From assembly GCA_047967505.1 (NCBI GenBank), contig CM106541.1: 64,000 nucleotides of DNA. One strand, given 5' to 3'. This document shows, in pieces, positions 1-10,573 of this stretch. The translations under genes were made by a program, and so were the position numbers. Source of the DNA: Dipteris shenzhenensis (Eukaryota > Polypodiophyta > Polypodiopsida > Gleicheniales). Within the stretch, counting starts at the first letter, position 1. Each line of letters begins with the position of its first letter. Below the pieces are notes generated by a model, which was not told the DNA's origin, did not search any database, and saw only the letters and a list, made by a program, of their open reading frames with translations.

Positions 1-180
1 CTTTTCCCTCTTTCATGCTCATGCTCTTATACTCATGCATAAGCATAAGCATGAGCATATGTCGCATTCTCTTATGCTTATGCTTATGCATGAGCATATG
101 TCTCCTCTTATGCATAAGCATAAGCATAAGAGAGGAGACATATGCTCATGCTCATGCTTATGCATGAGCATAAGAGAAGG
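1..180. repeat. TATGCTCATGC-type palindromic array (left-edge copy)
   Basis: Runs of CATATGCTCATGC, TATGCATAAGC and AGACATATGC arranged as overlapping inverted repeats. It is the same motif set as in the arrays at 47871-51745 and 61270-62140. Here only the hairpin part is in view, and the purine-rich spacer lies off the window. The open frame at 35-217 is an artefact of this repeat. Confidence 0.8.
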
Positions 181-283
181 AGATTTTTTTTGTAATTACA
201 AAAAAAAAAAACATTAGTGAAAAACAAGGCTTGCTATGGCCCTGTTTTGCCCCACTAATGCTTTTTTTTTAGTTCTGTTAATT

Positions 284-380
284 GTCGCTATATAGCGACG
301 TTTACTAGTGTCGCTATATAGCGACGATTATCAGTGTTGCTATTTAGTGATGTTTATCAGCGTTGCTATATGGCGATGGT
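284..380. repeat. Subterminal palindrome array, 26-bp register (copy 1)
   Basis: Two perfect 16-bp palindromes GTCGCTATATAGCGAC start at 284 and 310, followed by degenerate copies at about 336 and 362. The starts are 26 bp apart. The array sits about 125 bp inside the element end at 504, the place where En/Spm-type elements carry clustered binding motifs for their second transposition protein. That role is inferred. Confidence 0.8.
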
Positions 381-552
381 TTATAGCGATCGTTCTTTTT
401 CGATGCTTTTAACGACTTTTACAATGATGTTTGTGCCTGTAAAAAAAAAATTAATGTAAAAAGCATCGGTATTTTCATCGGAAAAGGGCCTAGGCCTTGT
501 CATGCAATGGGTTAAGACCACATATCCTAGAGAAGAACCTTGCTTTGACTAG

Positions 553-1391
553 AAATATTCCTTCAACAGGTTGTGAGCAAGATTCATTTGTTGTCATGCA
601 TTGCCCATTTGTGCTACTATTGCCAGTGGTTTAAGATAGTTCAGGAACAAAGATATGCATACACTGATCTGCAAGCAACCTCGAGGGGGTCACTCATCAT
701 ATGTAACCTTATCACGTGAGTTCAACAAAAGGATATTTTTTATTCCTAAAATTTACAGAAATAAATATACATAAGGGACTATTTAAAATAGTTTTGGAAA
801 AAATTTACAGATTTCTATAGAAAAGGGGTACATTTTATTAATGAAAAAATTTACAGATAAGGGATTTTAAATATAGGCCTTGAACGCACGTGATATAGAG
901 GGTTTATACATAGTGACCCCCCCGAGCAAGCAACCAACTACATGCTGGACTTCACATTGGATGATAGGTCTATCTAGGTGGGGATTATTGATTGGAGAAG
1001 AAGCCTCCACTGGACCAAAAGTCAATATCCACAAGACCCAGCTTTTTCTCCTCCCAGGGCATCTCCATGGTTAGCACCAGAATTATATGCCAGTACTACT
1101 CCTCCAGTAAATTCGAAGGGTGCATGGGCATTGGAGCCAGATTGCTTTGCCATTAGATGGCTATTTCGGCAAATTTCCAACTTTCTCATAGATTCTGCAG
1201 ACACTCTCAATGACAGTTCCATGAAGGGAGATGTTGAAATCAAGCTCTTAGTTGATTGTAGGAACACGCTTTGCAATATTGATCCAAAGGAGCGACCTTC
1301 CATGGGAGCAATTTTAACAAAACTACATAGTTTCAATGGAAATGAGGATGTGGCAATGCAACCCATTGAGAAAATGAAGACATGTTGTTGA
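553..1391 (+). pseudogene. Protein kinase-like pseudogene interrupted by a MITE
   Basis: One reading frame runs from a likely splice acceptor (TTCCTTCAACAG, ending near 552) to a TGA at 1389-1391 once the MITE (680-926) and one copy of its 8-bp duplication are ignored. The protein shows kinase landmarks in order: a catalytic-loop-like YAYTDLQATNYMLD (the family has HRDLKxxN), IIDW where DFG is expected, LAPELY (the APE motif, near 1072-1092), an acidic DCFAIRWLF segment, and KERPSMGAIL (subdomain XI arginine, near 1288-1317). A TAG at 975-977 interrupts the frame. The lost HRD histidine/arginine, the lost lysine and the lost DFG glycine argue against catalysis. The N-lobe is not found here; a CACTA end lies immediately upstream. 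It is probably a fragment of a receptor-like or cytosolic Ser/Thr kinase. Confidence 0.6.
680..926 (+). mobile_element. MITE family 1, copy A (247 bp)
   Basis: Starts CTCGAGGGGGTCACT and ends AGTGACCCCCCCGAG, forming terminal inverted repeats. It is flanked by a perfect 8-bp direct repeat CAAGCAAC at 672-679 and 927-934. It has the same length and about the same sequence as the copies at 17742 and 29040. The interior is AT-rich with three AATTTACAGA-like motifs and no coding potential. An 8-bp target duplication fits the hAT superfamily. Insertion adds 255 nt (85 codons), so the kinase frame resumes in phase after it. Confidence 0.9.
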
Positions 1392-1654
1392 ATCAAAGCA
1401 CTATGATTGCCAAAGTTTACTGTCTTTGAAAAATGTTATTGTGGGTTTAAAAATGTGACAATTTGTCAGAGTTTGACATTTTTATTCGTACAATTTAATC
1501 GATCGTGGTCAATCCTTAATTTTTTTAGTTAGATAAATTCTTAGATGGTATGTTTGGCATAAGCTTGTTACAATTAAATGTTTCAATAACAAGTAACTCA
1601 CTCAATCTCACATGGTGCTTAGATCTCCTCTTGCTCCCTCCCTCATGAGTCACC
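1392..1654. other. Non-coding spacer
   Basis: AT-rich sequence between the kinase pseudogene and the RING pseudogene. I see no repeat, terminus or convincing promoter in it. Confidence 0.5.
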
Positions 1655-2826
1655 ATGGCATCCACATCTCAACGTGGAATGCAAGCTACATATGCATCTC
1701 AAGATCCAAGCGTGAGGGGAGAGCAAGCCATGAAGCACATAATGGACATGGATTATGCTACCCTCCTCCTGAGATGAAGAGATGAGGCATGTGCAATTGC
1801 CAATGCGAGAGTATTTCATGATTTGAATGGTTGGAAATGGAACCGCATCAACACAATGGTGACCAACGAGGGCATTACAGGGGTATGGGAATGCGGCGAT
1901 GCAGAACATGGATGGTGGAATTGCCACCTCCCCGCTATGAGGAATAATGCATACTATATATATTGCATGATCAAGTCTGACAAGCCTCATAGTGGGGCTG
2001 TGCCACTTTACTTTGCAAAGATGCTATATGCAAAGTTTGTGTTGGATGTGCCTATGGATTTTACTAACAAACCCAGGACACGGGGCAAAAAGCCAATGCA
2101 ACCACAAGCCATTGCTGTTCCCATCATTGCAACACCACCTGCTAACGTGGGATTAAGGTAAGTGAAGTACATGCCATTTTGTTACATGTCCATTGTTGTA
2201 GTTGTTATATCATATAGAGTGTACTCATTAGCCATATTGCACGCTTGTGTAGTTTCTATGATGAGTTTTGAGTTATTTATGAACATGCGTGAAGTTGTAG
2301 AAGATGAAGGTGTAGAGGGCCCACATGCTGAGGGTTCACAAGCTGCAATTCAAAGTCATGCACAGAAAGATCTCATGTTTTTTAGCATCATAATGTGTGA
2401 TGCAATGTATCGACAGGTGACGAGCAAGAATGAGCACATGCAAGCTGAAGTTAGTCACCTCAATGCCATTCTCCAACAAGCTAGCTAAAGGTAGCCATCT
2501 AAAATGCCTACAAGGAGAAATGCCGCATCGCTGCTTCATATGCTCAACAAGCGCGAGATGCACAAGCTGCTCTCCAACACATTGAAGATGGTGGCCGTGT
2601 TTGCAACTTGAGTCCAAATTTTGTGGGCTTGATAGCCAAAATACCATCCACACTTACGTCGCATATCACTTTTATGGATGATGGGCCTTTATGTCCAATA
2701 TGCCAAGATCGTTTTGATACAACAATAGGATATTATGCCCTATTGTGTCATCATCTCTTTCACATGGTTGGCCTAGCAAATATGTTGAAAGTCAGGAGTG
2801 CCTGCCCAACTTGTAATGCTCCTTAA
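1655..2826 (+). pseudogene. Coiled-coil / degenerate RING-finger gene, possibly carried by a CACTA element
   Basis: ATG at 1655 lies in a strong context (CACCATGG). The frame runs to about 2157, where AAG is followed by a GTAAGT splice donor, and is broken by one in-frame TGA near 1775-1777. The N-terminal part has an aromatic/Cys-rich stretch (GVWECGDAEHGWWNCHLP) that I cannot assign. Downstream exons encode a helical segment (2415-2590; HMQAEVSHLNAILQQ, then AQQARDAQAALQHIEDG after a frame change) and a C-terminal RING-like module (2689-2820): CPIC, later CHHLFH, ending ACPTC. The Cys expected two residues after the FH histidine is Gly, so one zinc ligand is missing. RING proteins are usually E3 ubiquitin ligases. 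The stop codon, frame change and lost ligand suggest this copy is dead. Its 3' flank matches the 3' flank of the transposase ending at 9945, which suggests it belongs to a transposon. Confidence 0.5.
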
Positions 2827-2831
2827 GCCAA

Positions 2832-3172
2832 CACAACAAGACAAAGCACCTACAAACATGCACACAGACGCATTTACTCAACTAAAAAAAACTTACGGGT
2901 GCATATATTTGCACATTTATTAGTGCATCTATAGACCCGCATCTAAAGGTGCATCTACATAGCAGACAGACATGCCTATAGATGCGCATATAGATGCATA
3001 AATAGGCGCACTGCTATAAATTTTAAAAAGCAGACAGACGCATCCATAAACGTGTTTATAGATGCATCTATAGACACATTTATAGATGTGTCTATAGACA
3101 TGCAAATAGATGCTCCTCGAATAGATAGACACGTATATAGATGCATTTATAGACGCCCTGATAAACATGCTA
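2832..3172. repeat. ATAGATGC/ATAGACGC cluster downstream of the RING gene
   Basis: Begins CACAACAAGACAAAGCACC and continues with dozens of degenerate TCTATAGACGC, GCATCTATAGA and AGACAGACGC motifs in both orientations. The same start and the same cluster follow the transposase at 9988-10262. It lies between two converging genes (RING +, ORF B -). Its role is unknown. It resembles clustered short binding motifs in transposon subterminal DNA, but no element end is visible next to it. Confidence 0.7.
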
Positions 3173-3593
3173 CATAATATTTTTTAAATTTTGTGTACTT
3201 GAATAGAATGTTGTGTATGTTGTGTATGCTATGTAGTTACAGGAATCCCATTTCCACATTGTGTAATTCAATTCTTATAGCCAACCACATTTTAATTAGC
3301 ACTCTTGCAAGCACCTCTATAGCTAACAATTACAATTTCAAATGAAACATTACAACTTCAAAATGTTTAGTTCACAAGGCATTAATTAATAGAACATTGC
3401 ACAAGAAAATTGAAAGCCAAAAAAATAAAAAGAGTGTATATTAATTCATAGCTCAAAAAGTGCTTGTATGTACATATAGCATGAAGCTAAGCCATGTCGT
3501 GTGGCTTCAAGTACCAAAAACAAGAGGAGTGTATATACAAGAGGCATGAAGCCAAGCCAGTGGCTTTAAGTACAAAAAAGAGTAGCTAGCATG
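3173..3593. other. 3' flank of ORF B copy 1 (no gene)
   Basis: AT-rich non-coding sequence conserved beside all three ORF B copies. It contains short direct repeats around GGCTTCAAGTAC and AAGAGGAGTGTATATACAAG. It is probably the 3' UTR and intergenic part of the same element family. Confidence 0.6.
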
Positions 3594-4958
3594 ACTTCTA
3601 CAACTAATCTAAATTCTCCACATCATCGTTCCCTTCTACACTCCCTTCTGTGCTCCCTTCTCTGCCTCCTTCTTCCTCGTCTTCTTCCTCATCTTCTTGT
3701 GCAAGGTCCTATAAACAAGGGACAACATATATCAATCTATGAAAAATCAAATCTTTACTTATAATATTGACATTATTTAATTGCTTTCAAATACCTCGAG
3801 GGGCGCTCTCGTAGCCCAGATATACTACTCCTCAATAATCAACCCGTCATTATAGAAGTGCCTCCATGTATCTCCTCTATGATGGTGGCAGTCGTAGGTT
3901 GGTCTCAATACGAGTAGGGTCTATATCAAGCTACAAGATGACACAATTTGCGGAGGGGTTAGTACAAAGAACAACCTCCTAATAAACTACATAAACAACA
4001 TAATTTGAGATCGATACTTACAAATTGGGCCTCCCATGATTCAACACCCCCTACTCCAAAATGCACCCTTCCATATTGCTCCCTTTGGATCCTTCGTGCC
4101 TCCACGTGCTATAGACTGGGTTCCTCCTTTGCTGACTTCATTGCTTGCTTCCACTCGTGCTTGTGAGCGGTGTGGGGTGGGCCCCTTGGTGCTTGACCTC
4201 CCTCGAGCCTGGCAAGCTCCGCTAGTGCCTGCCGCTTAAGCGAAGATCTTTTATTGCTAAGTATCGTAACAAAACTTTGACTTGGCTCATTTATCTGTGA
4301 ACTAAACATTGGGGGGGTTAGGATACCTAGAGCGAACAGTAGCAAGGGTCTCATTAGCAAACCTCTTTGGATGGTCTTTGTAGTGAATAAAGCAATCTCT
4401 GTAATTGTTAGCAATTACAGAGGGCATGAAGGCCATGATGTCCTTCCCCTGTGCATCCATCAAGATGCCTCCTGTCTGAGTGATGTCATAGTAGATCGTA
4501 CCATCACCCCAAGGCATGTCTAAATCATCTGAATCATCCTCGTCCCCACCACCACCCCTCCCAAAGCACTATGCCATGCATCCCCCACCACTCTCCCTAC
4601 TACTATGCCTGCTACTGTGTCATGTCGAGCTAGTATGCTGGCCACTCGTACCTGGAGAAGCGACTCTCAACTGCATGGGACTACGTGGGCCACTCGTAGC
4701 TGGAGAACCGATTCTCCATTGCATGGGAGTACATCGATGGCTCTGCGAGGCAGAAGGGCCTCCTGATGGCATGGGGAAAGGGGATCGGCTCTGTAGCCAG
4801 CACGGCTGTGTTGATTCCACTGGGGTAATCTCACTGGTGTGGGGTTGGGGTGGTTTGGAGTCTGTAGTGCTGACTCCTAGGGGGTGTTTAGAGTTATAAC
4901 TCCCTAGGACTAGGAGGGTGCCCCAAAAGGTTATATAACTCCCGAAAGATGGTCTCAC
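3594..4958 (-). pseudogene. CACTA-associated ORF B, copy 1
   Basis: Minus-strand gene in pieces. The N-terminal part (about 4520-4958) is Ser/Pro-rich with imperfect repeats. A conserved core (about 4075-4517) reads DGTIYYDITQTGG, then NNYRDCFIHYKDHP and TRxRYPNPPN-like segments, a K/R-rich helix and PRGPPHTAHKHEW. A small exon follows (about 3795-3890; GDTWRHFYxDGLIxEE in better copies). A short acidic last exon (3594-3707; DEEEDEEEGG, ending DVENLD-stop) is preceded by an acceptor TTTATAG. Copies at 10574-11528 and 44776-54720 share this plan. Layout and context resemble the second, non-transposase gene of plant CACTA elements (some carry a Transposase_24 domain), but I did not verify the family. 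A TAG after DPSL and frame breaks mark this copy as decayed. Confidence 0.55.
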
Positions 4959-4989
4959 AAAGATCAGGTGAGCCTAAAGAGCTTCCTGG

Positions 4990-5520
4990 CCACATGATGA
5001 ACTAGAAAAAAGAAAAAAAGAAGATTACTGATGAAATGAGAAGAGAAAAAGAGAGAAAAAGAGAGAAGGAAAGAGACTAGAAAAGAGAGGAAAAGTGGGG
5101 ATAAAAGAGAGGAGAAAGGAGAGAAAAAGAGAGGAGAAAAAGAGAGAAAAAGTGGGATAAAAGAGAGAAGGAAAGAGGAAAATAGAGGAAAAGAGAGGAG
5201 AAAAAGAGAGGAGACGAGAGAAAAAGAGAGACGAAAAGAGAAGGAAAGAGAGGATAAAAGAGAGAAGAAAAAATAGAGGAAAATATAGAGTGCAATCCCT
5301 TTTTTCAATCATGCTTTCCCTTTCCTTCATTCATGCAATCCCCTTCTTCAACCATGCAATCCCTTTCCATCATTCATGCAATCCCTTTCTTCATTCATGC
5401 AATCACTTATTTCCATCATTCAATATGCAATCCTTTTCTTGGAAGTGGAAGTGGAAAGGGAAAGGGAAGAGGAAAGAGAAAGGAAAGGGAAGGGAAGGGA
5501 AGGGAAGGGAAGGCTAGGCC
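4990..5520. repeat. Purine-rich tract plus CATGCAATCC short tandem repeats
   Basis: 4998-5288 is almost purely GAAAAAGAGAGAAGGA-like on the plus strand. 5289-5435 carries about six copies of a unit of roughly 23-26 bp built on TCATGCAATCCCTTTC. 5440-5516 returns to GGAAAGGGAAGGGAAGG. Long frames here (Ser/Phe/Leu-only on the minus strand) are artefacts. The tract is similar in composition to the purine spacers in the array at 47871-51745. Confidence 0.85.
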
Positions 5521-6190
5521 AGGGAAAAATAACAGAGTGCCTTTGTGTATAACAGCACGTCTATAAACGCGGCTATTTGTTTCCAAAAATAGAGTAGATG
5601 CATCAATAGACGCACTCTCAGATGCATTTATAGATGCACTCCGACAGACGGACTATTCTAAAAACTCGAAAAGGACATGCGCCCGACACAAAAGCACAAC
5701 ACTAGTACCAAAAACATTCGTTTCTTGGATACGACAAGGGACGAATCCAAAGAGAGCAACTTTCAAACAAGATCAATCGTAAAGAGACTTACCTTGGATA
5801 GAGCTGTGGAAGCTTCTTGTCCTTCTTCAAAGCTGCTTCTCTTTCTTCTCTTCCTTGTTTACCCTTTGTTTTTCTTTCTTCTCTTCCTTTTTCACCCTCC
5901 TCTTATGTGTTTGGAGATGATTGTGTAAGCCTGGCAATAAGTGTGGGTGCTTGGAGATAAGTGTGGATGCTCAGAACTGTGTCTGTTAATAGCAAAGCAA
6001 GCCACGTGACGCAAAAAGTATGTGAAGAAAAGCCAACATGCTAAAAGTAGATTTGAAAATCGCCTCTATAAGCACATCTAATTGCGCATCTATATACGCA
6101 TTTAAATGCATATCTAATTGCGTGTCCATAACACAGTTTAGACACACACCACAAAACAGATGTAGTTTTAGACACGTTTTTAGATGCGCC
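5521..6190. repeat. Further ATAGACGC/AGATGC motif clusters with unique DNA between
   Basis: 5548-5650 and 6055-6190 hold degenerate AGACGC, AGATGC and TCTATA motifs like those at 2832-3172. Between them (5670-5930) is pyrimidine-rich DNA, with a possible minus-strand splice donor at CTTACCTTGG (5788-5797) that suggests the first exon of an ORF B-type transcript. I see no gene I can name. Confidence 0.5.
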
Positions 6191-6299
6191 ATAGAGTTTT
6201 AAGATTAAATATTTGATATGCTCCAGTGAGGATGAATCCATCCATATCCACCATCGTGAAATGTGGTTGGAGCAAAAAATCAAATGTATGTTTGATTGA

Positions 6300-9200
6300 T
6301 GTCGAGGAAACATGTATCGTGCACATAAGATTACACTCAATCACATCTCAAAGTATGAAGAATGCGATGTGACCGTAAACATGGTAAGTGTTAAAGAGTT
6401 AAGGTTAACTGAGATACCTATGGGTGTTCATATGTTTGAGTTATGATACTATTTTAATTTGATACAGGATGCAGTGCCACACCCACATATGTTGCCCTAT
6501 GCTCGTTGTGAGGAGGCAAAGCGTCGGCGATATGAGGTGGGATCTTTAGGAGGGACCGTTATGGATGCATGGAGTGATGGTGATAGTGATGATGAATAAA
6601 TTATCGACCTCAAGAAATATGGCAAGGCAACATATGACCTCTGTTGGAGGATTAGATTACAAGCGCATCCATGCATCCATCAACGATTGCGTTTTGTTTC
6701 GTGGACTACATAAGGATGCAACAGAGTGTCCTACTTGTGGAGAGGCAAGATATAGAGCAGATCTTAAAACTTTGGACGTGCCTCATAAGGTTCTATGACA
6801 TTTTTCCATAATCCCTCGCATCCAACATATGTTCAAGTGCAAATCCATTGTAGAGCTCATGTCACGGCATTTCTCCCATCGATCAACCGATGGCAAGTGG
6901 AGAACTCCCGCAGACACTCATGCGTGGAAGCATATTGAAGACACATGGTCAAGCTTCAAGGAAGAACCTAGGAGCTTGAGACTTGGATTGGGTATGGATG
7001 GTGTGAACCCATTTGGTCTCAAAAGCACCTCTTACAGTGTATGGCTAGTGATATTGGTGAATTATAATCTTCCACCCTCTATGGATTAAGAAAGGACATG
7101 TTATGTTATCCCTTCTAATTCTAGGGAAACATAAAGTCAAAAATTATGATTTTTATTTGGAGCCTTTGATTGATGAGGTAGAGATACTTTGGAGAGGTAT
7201 CGAGGTGCATGATGTGAGTAGGCATCCCTCGTCACGAGACTTCAAGTGCAAAGCAGTCTTGATGTGGATGATGCATTACTTCCCACGCTATGGCAAGTGT
7301 TTAGGTAAGCATTGCACTTCTGATTATGAGTAGGCAAAGGATGTGGCACCCTAAACCCACCTCCAACTCTTAATTGCATCTATTGTTCAGGTCTCACTAC
7401 ATTGGGTTACCATGCATGTCTTGTTTGTGATCCTTTACTTGTTGCCTCATGGGTAGACGCATTGAATAAGGTTATGTATGAGAATCACCATTGATTTCTC
7501 CCACCTGATGATCCTAGATATGTTGCCCCTTAGAATGAAGTCCTTCCACAATCACTCACTCTGGGAGATTGGATGAGAATTTGGGACGGTTCCATGACTC
7601 CTCCACTCACTCTGGGAGATTGGATATGAGAATTTGGGACGGTTCCATGACTCCTCCACCACTTGGCATGAGTCGGTAAGGGTTTGTAACTATTGTGTGC
7701 TATATTGGTTGGAAAAAAAGATTGCCCGCTAACACCAGCTTTTGTTTAGATAATCCATCTTTTATCATTTACCATATTGGTCCCACCTCAAGATCAATCA
7801 CCTGCTTGATCCCATGCATATCTTCAAGAATGTGGCATCTACCATTTGGGAACATTTGAATGGGACACGACATTCCGCAGGCATAAGGGAGGATCTACGT
7901 ACCACAGGGAGGATGTGTGAAGCTTGGCCACAAGAGAGACCAAATGGGCATGTTTTCTTACCTCATGCACTGTGGAGGTTATCAAAGCTAGAGATGGTGG
8001 TGGTGAAGCACACTATTACTATAATTCGTACTCCCATTGGATGCATGAGGTGTTTGAAGGGGGCCTTTACAAAGAGCAAGAAAAGAGGTGTAGAGCAATT
8101 ATATGGCTTAAAATCTCATGATTGGCACAAGATGCTCCAAGTAAGTATTTTATGTGCATAATATCTTTTTCCTTTTAAATTTGTGAGTGAATTAGAAGCA
8201 ACTAATCAACCATTCCTCGTGTGTTCAATTCATACTACCTACTAGCATTTCTCGTAGTGCATCAAAGGACGTGAAGGATTGTATTTACAAGATGGGCGAG
8301 CTTGTGAGGTACTTTACATGATACAAAATGAGATGCGTATCAATGCTCCATGCAAGGTGTTCATATTGCTAATATGGTGTACTTTTTCATTTCTAGGTAT
8401 GTGAGCTCAAGGAAAATAGATCCCACCATGCTTGAGAACGCTCGAGTTATGTCAGTGGAGGTGGTTTGTTTAGTGGAGGAGACATTTCCACGTTCTATTC
8501 TCACAAGCCAACTACATCTCATAGTGCATTTGGTGGATGAGATTGCTATATGTAGTACTATAGATGCACGATGGTTGTTCTTCGTTGAGCGCTTCATGAA
8601 GACCTTGAAGGGTTTTGTGAGATAAAATGCAAGACCCGAAGGTAGCATGGCCAACGGTTGGTTGGTACAAGAGTCACTTGTATAGATTTTTGAGTTTCTT
8701 GTTGATGTGGATAGCTCTCTCCCACGACTATGGAGAGATGATGAAGACCTAAGGATGACCTCTATTGTGCCTCAAGGGAAAGGATGCAATAGACATGGAG
8801 TTTCTTCATAATATCAACCTCTATTGCATGCTTAATAGTGATGTGATGAAAAGATGGGTGACAAGATACGAGGATGCAAAGGCAAGAAGACAAGAAGAAA
8901 GGGCCCTCTTTCGTACACACCTCGGATCTCATGTGCCATACCCTCGGTATCTAAAAGCACTTCCAAAGGATATTCATGTGGATTGGCTACTTGACAAAAT
9001 GGAGAAAGCAAAGAAAGATGAGGGGATGCATATCACAATGGAAGAATGGGAGTATGCTAGGGGATGCATGAGCAAGGTCGGTATATAAAATGTTATGCAT
9101 AAGTTCAGAGCTTTCAATAATTTAGATTGCTTATTTAATTGACTTTTTCTTGGTGTAGTGCACTATGTTCAATGCTATATGGTGTGAGGGCAAGCATTTT

Positions 9201-9945
9201 CAAACATAACAGATTGATGATAAGAGAAACACACAAGATTGCAGCATCATTGCTAGCTTTGAGGGAGCCAATGGAGCCATGGATGATTATTGTGGCATAA
9301 TCCAAGATATTATTAAGCCTGACTTTCGACACTTCTTTGTGTATGTTTTAGATGTAAAGTGGTTTAAGGACATGGTTGAAAGAGGCCCTAATGCAACAAC
9401 CAAATGCCATGCAAGTGGCTTTGTAACTATTGACTCCACAAAGTTTCGGCAAAGTAAGAAGGACACATTAGTGCTACCGCAACAATGTGAACAGGTACTA
9501 TACACACATATAAAAATACTCACTTTTAAATATTGATACTGTCGATGCAAGGAAAATAACATAATTGTATTTGTGTTTGAATTAGGTTGTCTATCTACCA
9601 ATGGTAGATAATAATAGATGGTGGCATGTCATACTTATTATGCCACGTTCCAAAGTGATGTATAGTACATTTACTAATATGGAGCGTATGGAGGATGATC
9701 ATGGCCATGGAGGTGATGATAACCATGATATGAGAGAGGAGGATGATCATGAGATAGGAGATATAGATATTGAGGCCATTACCCATGAGCATGAGCCTAC
9801 CATTAGTGATTCTCATTTTGATGAGCACATGAGTAGCACAAGTAGTAGCGGGTTGAATGTATTTGTAGATCTAAACATTTGTTTGGATTTTGAAGTAGAT
9901 AGTTTGGTAAGAGTTGATCTCATTGAGGATGAGATTGAACCGTAG
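6300..9945 (+). pseudogene. CACTA (En/Spm) transposase, Tnp2 type, copy A
   Basis: Best preserved transposase in the window. A possible first exon ends at a donor ATGGTAAGT (6382) and a second begins after TTTGATACAG (6470). The Transposase_21 region (about 6650-8150) has IHASINDCVLFRGL, CPTCGEARY, a D-rich GMDGVNPFG motif, NYNLPPSMD, YLEPLIDEVEILW, DPMHIFKNV and LKSHDWHKMLQ, all hallmarks of plant Tnp2 proteins. A DUF4218-type block follows (about 8450-8800; LHLIVHLVDEIAIC, MKTLKGFVR), then a DUF4216-type block (about 9275-9660; YCGIIQDIIKPDF, NNRWWHV) and an acidic C-terminus ending DLIEDEIEP at 9945. In-frame stops (for example in FVR-stop-NARPEG and SLV-stop), frame changes and a 51-bp tandem duplication at 7553-7655 show that it is dead. 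Tnp2 proteins cut CACTA ends in the nucleus. Confidence 0.9.
7553..7655. repeat. Tandem duplication, about 51 bp, in transposase copy A
   Basis: CACTCACTCTGGGAGATTGG starts at 7553 and again at 7604, and the following AGAATTTGGGACGGTTCC is repeated too. The homologous stretch in copy C (24608-24665) has a single unit, so the duplication arose in copy A or its lineage. Confidence 0.85.
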
Positions 9946-9987
9946 CCATCATTGATATTGGCAAAACTATTTTACATATTGTCTCAT

Positions 9988-10262
9988 TCACAATAAGACA
10001 AAGCACCCATAGATGCATGCACAGACGTGTTTACTGAACTAAATAAAAAACTTACGGGTACGTCTATTTGCGCATCTATTTTCGCATCTAGAGACCCGCG
10101 TCTAATTGTGCGTCTATATATCAGACACACACGCGTAAAGACGCACAGTTAGATGCATAAATAGATGCGCTTATAAACGCGTTTATAGACACAAATATAG
10201 ACGCAAGTCGAACAGACAGACGCATATATAAACGTGTTTTTAAACACACTGATAGACGCGCT
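9988..10262. repeat. ATAGATGC/ATAGACGC cluster downstream of transposase copy A
   Basis: Begins CACAATAAGACAAAGCACC and is homologous to 2832-3172. Many degenerate TAAACGCG, TCTATAGAC and AGACGCAC motifs occur in both orientations. It again separates a plus-strand gene from a minus-strand ORF B, so the cluster is a conserved intergenic part of the element. Confidence 0.75.
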
Positions 10263-10573
10263 TTATTTATTTTTTTTTAATTTTACAGAATGCTGTGTAT
10301 GTTGTGTATGCTATATAGTTACAAGAATCCCACATCCACATTGTGTAATTCAATTCTTATAGCCAGCCGCATTTTAATTACAATTCCAAATAAAACATTA
10401 CAACTCCAAAACGCAATAAAATTGAAAGCTCAAAAAGTACTTGTATATACATATAGCACGAAGCTAAGCCATGTCATGTGGCTTCAAGTACAAAAAATAA
10501 GAGGAGTGTATATACAAGAGACACAAAGCCAAGCCAGTGGCTTGAAGTACAAAAAAGAGTAGCTAGCACTACT

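Larger units (their letters stand above)
1..504 (-). mobile_element. CACTA element terminus (element continues off left edge)
   Basis: Read on the minus strand from 504, this is the same sequence as the element ends at 44996 and 60446. It has a degenerate terminus (CATGACAAGGCCTAGGCC, against the better kept CACTACAAGGCATAGGCCC), a poly-T/A patch with CATCGGTATTTTC, the palindromic subterminal repeats at 284-380, a hairpin with arms ending in GCATTAGTGGGG (212-262), and then short palindromes of TATGCTCATGC type (1-180). The last two bases of the CACTA pentamer are mutated, so this end is probably no longer mobile. CACTA termini and subterminal repeats are the binding sites of the transposition machinery in the En/Spm family; assignment to this family is by homology between copies in this window. 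Confidence 0.75.

Noticed and set aside
4964-5330. Ser/Phe/Leu-only minus-strand ORFs resembling membrane proteins
   Set aside because: Complement of a GAAAAAGAGAG tract; low complexity in every frame.
7400-7480. tRNA or rRNA genes in the window
   Set aside because: I looked for conserved tRNA boxes and rRNA cores and saw none; the tRNA-like matches are only 12-13-base primer binding sites at 46135 and 57167.
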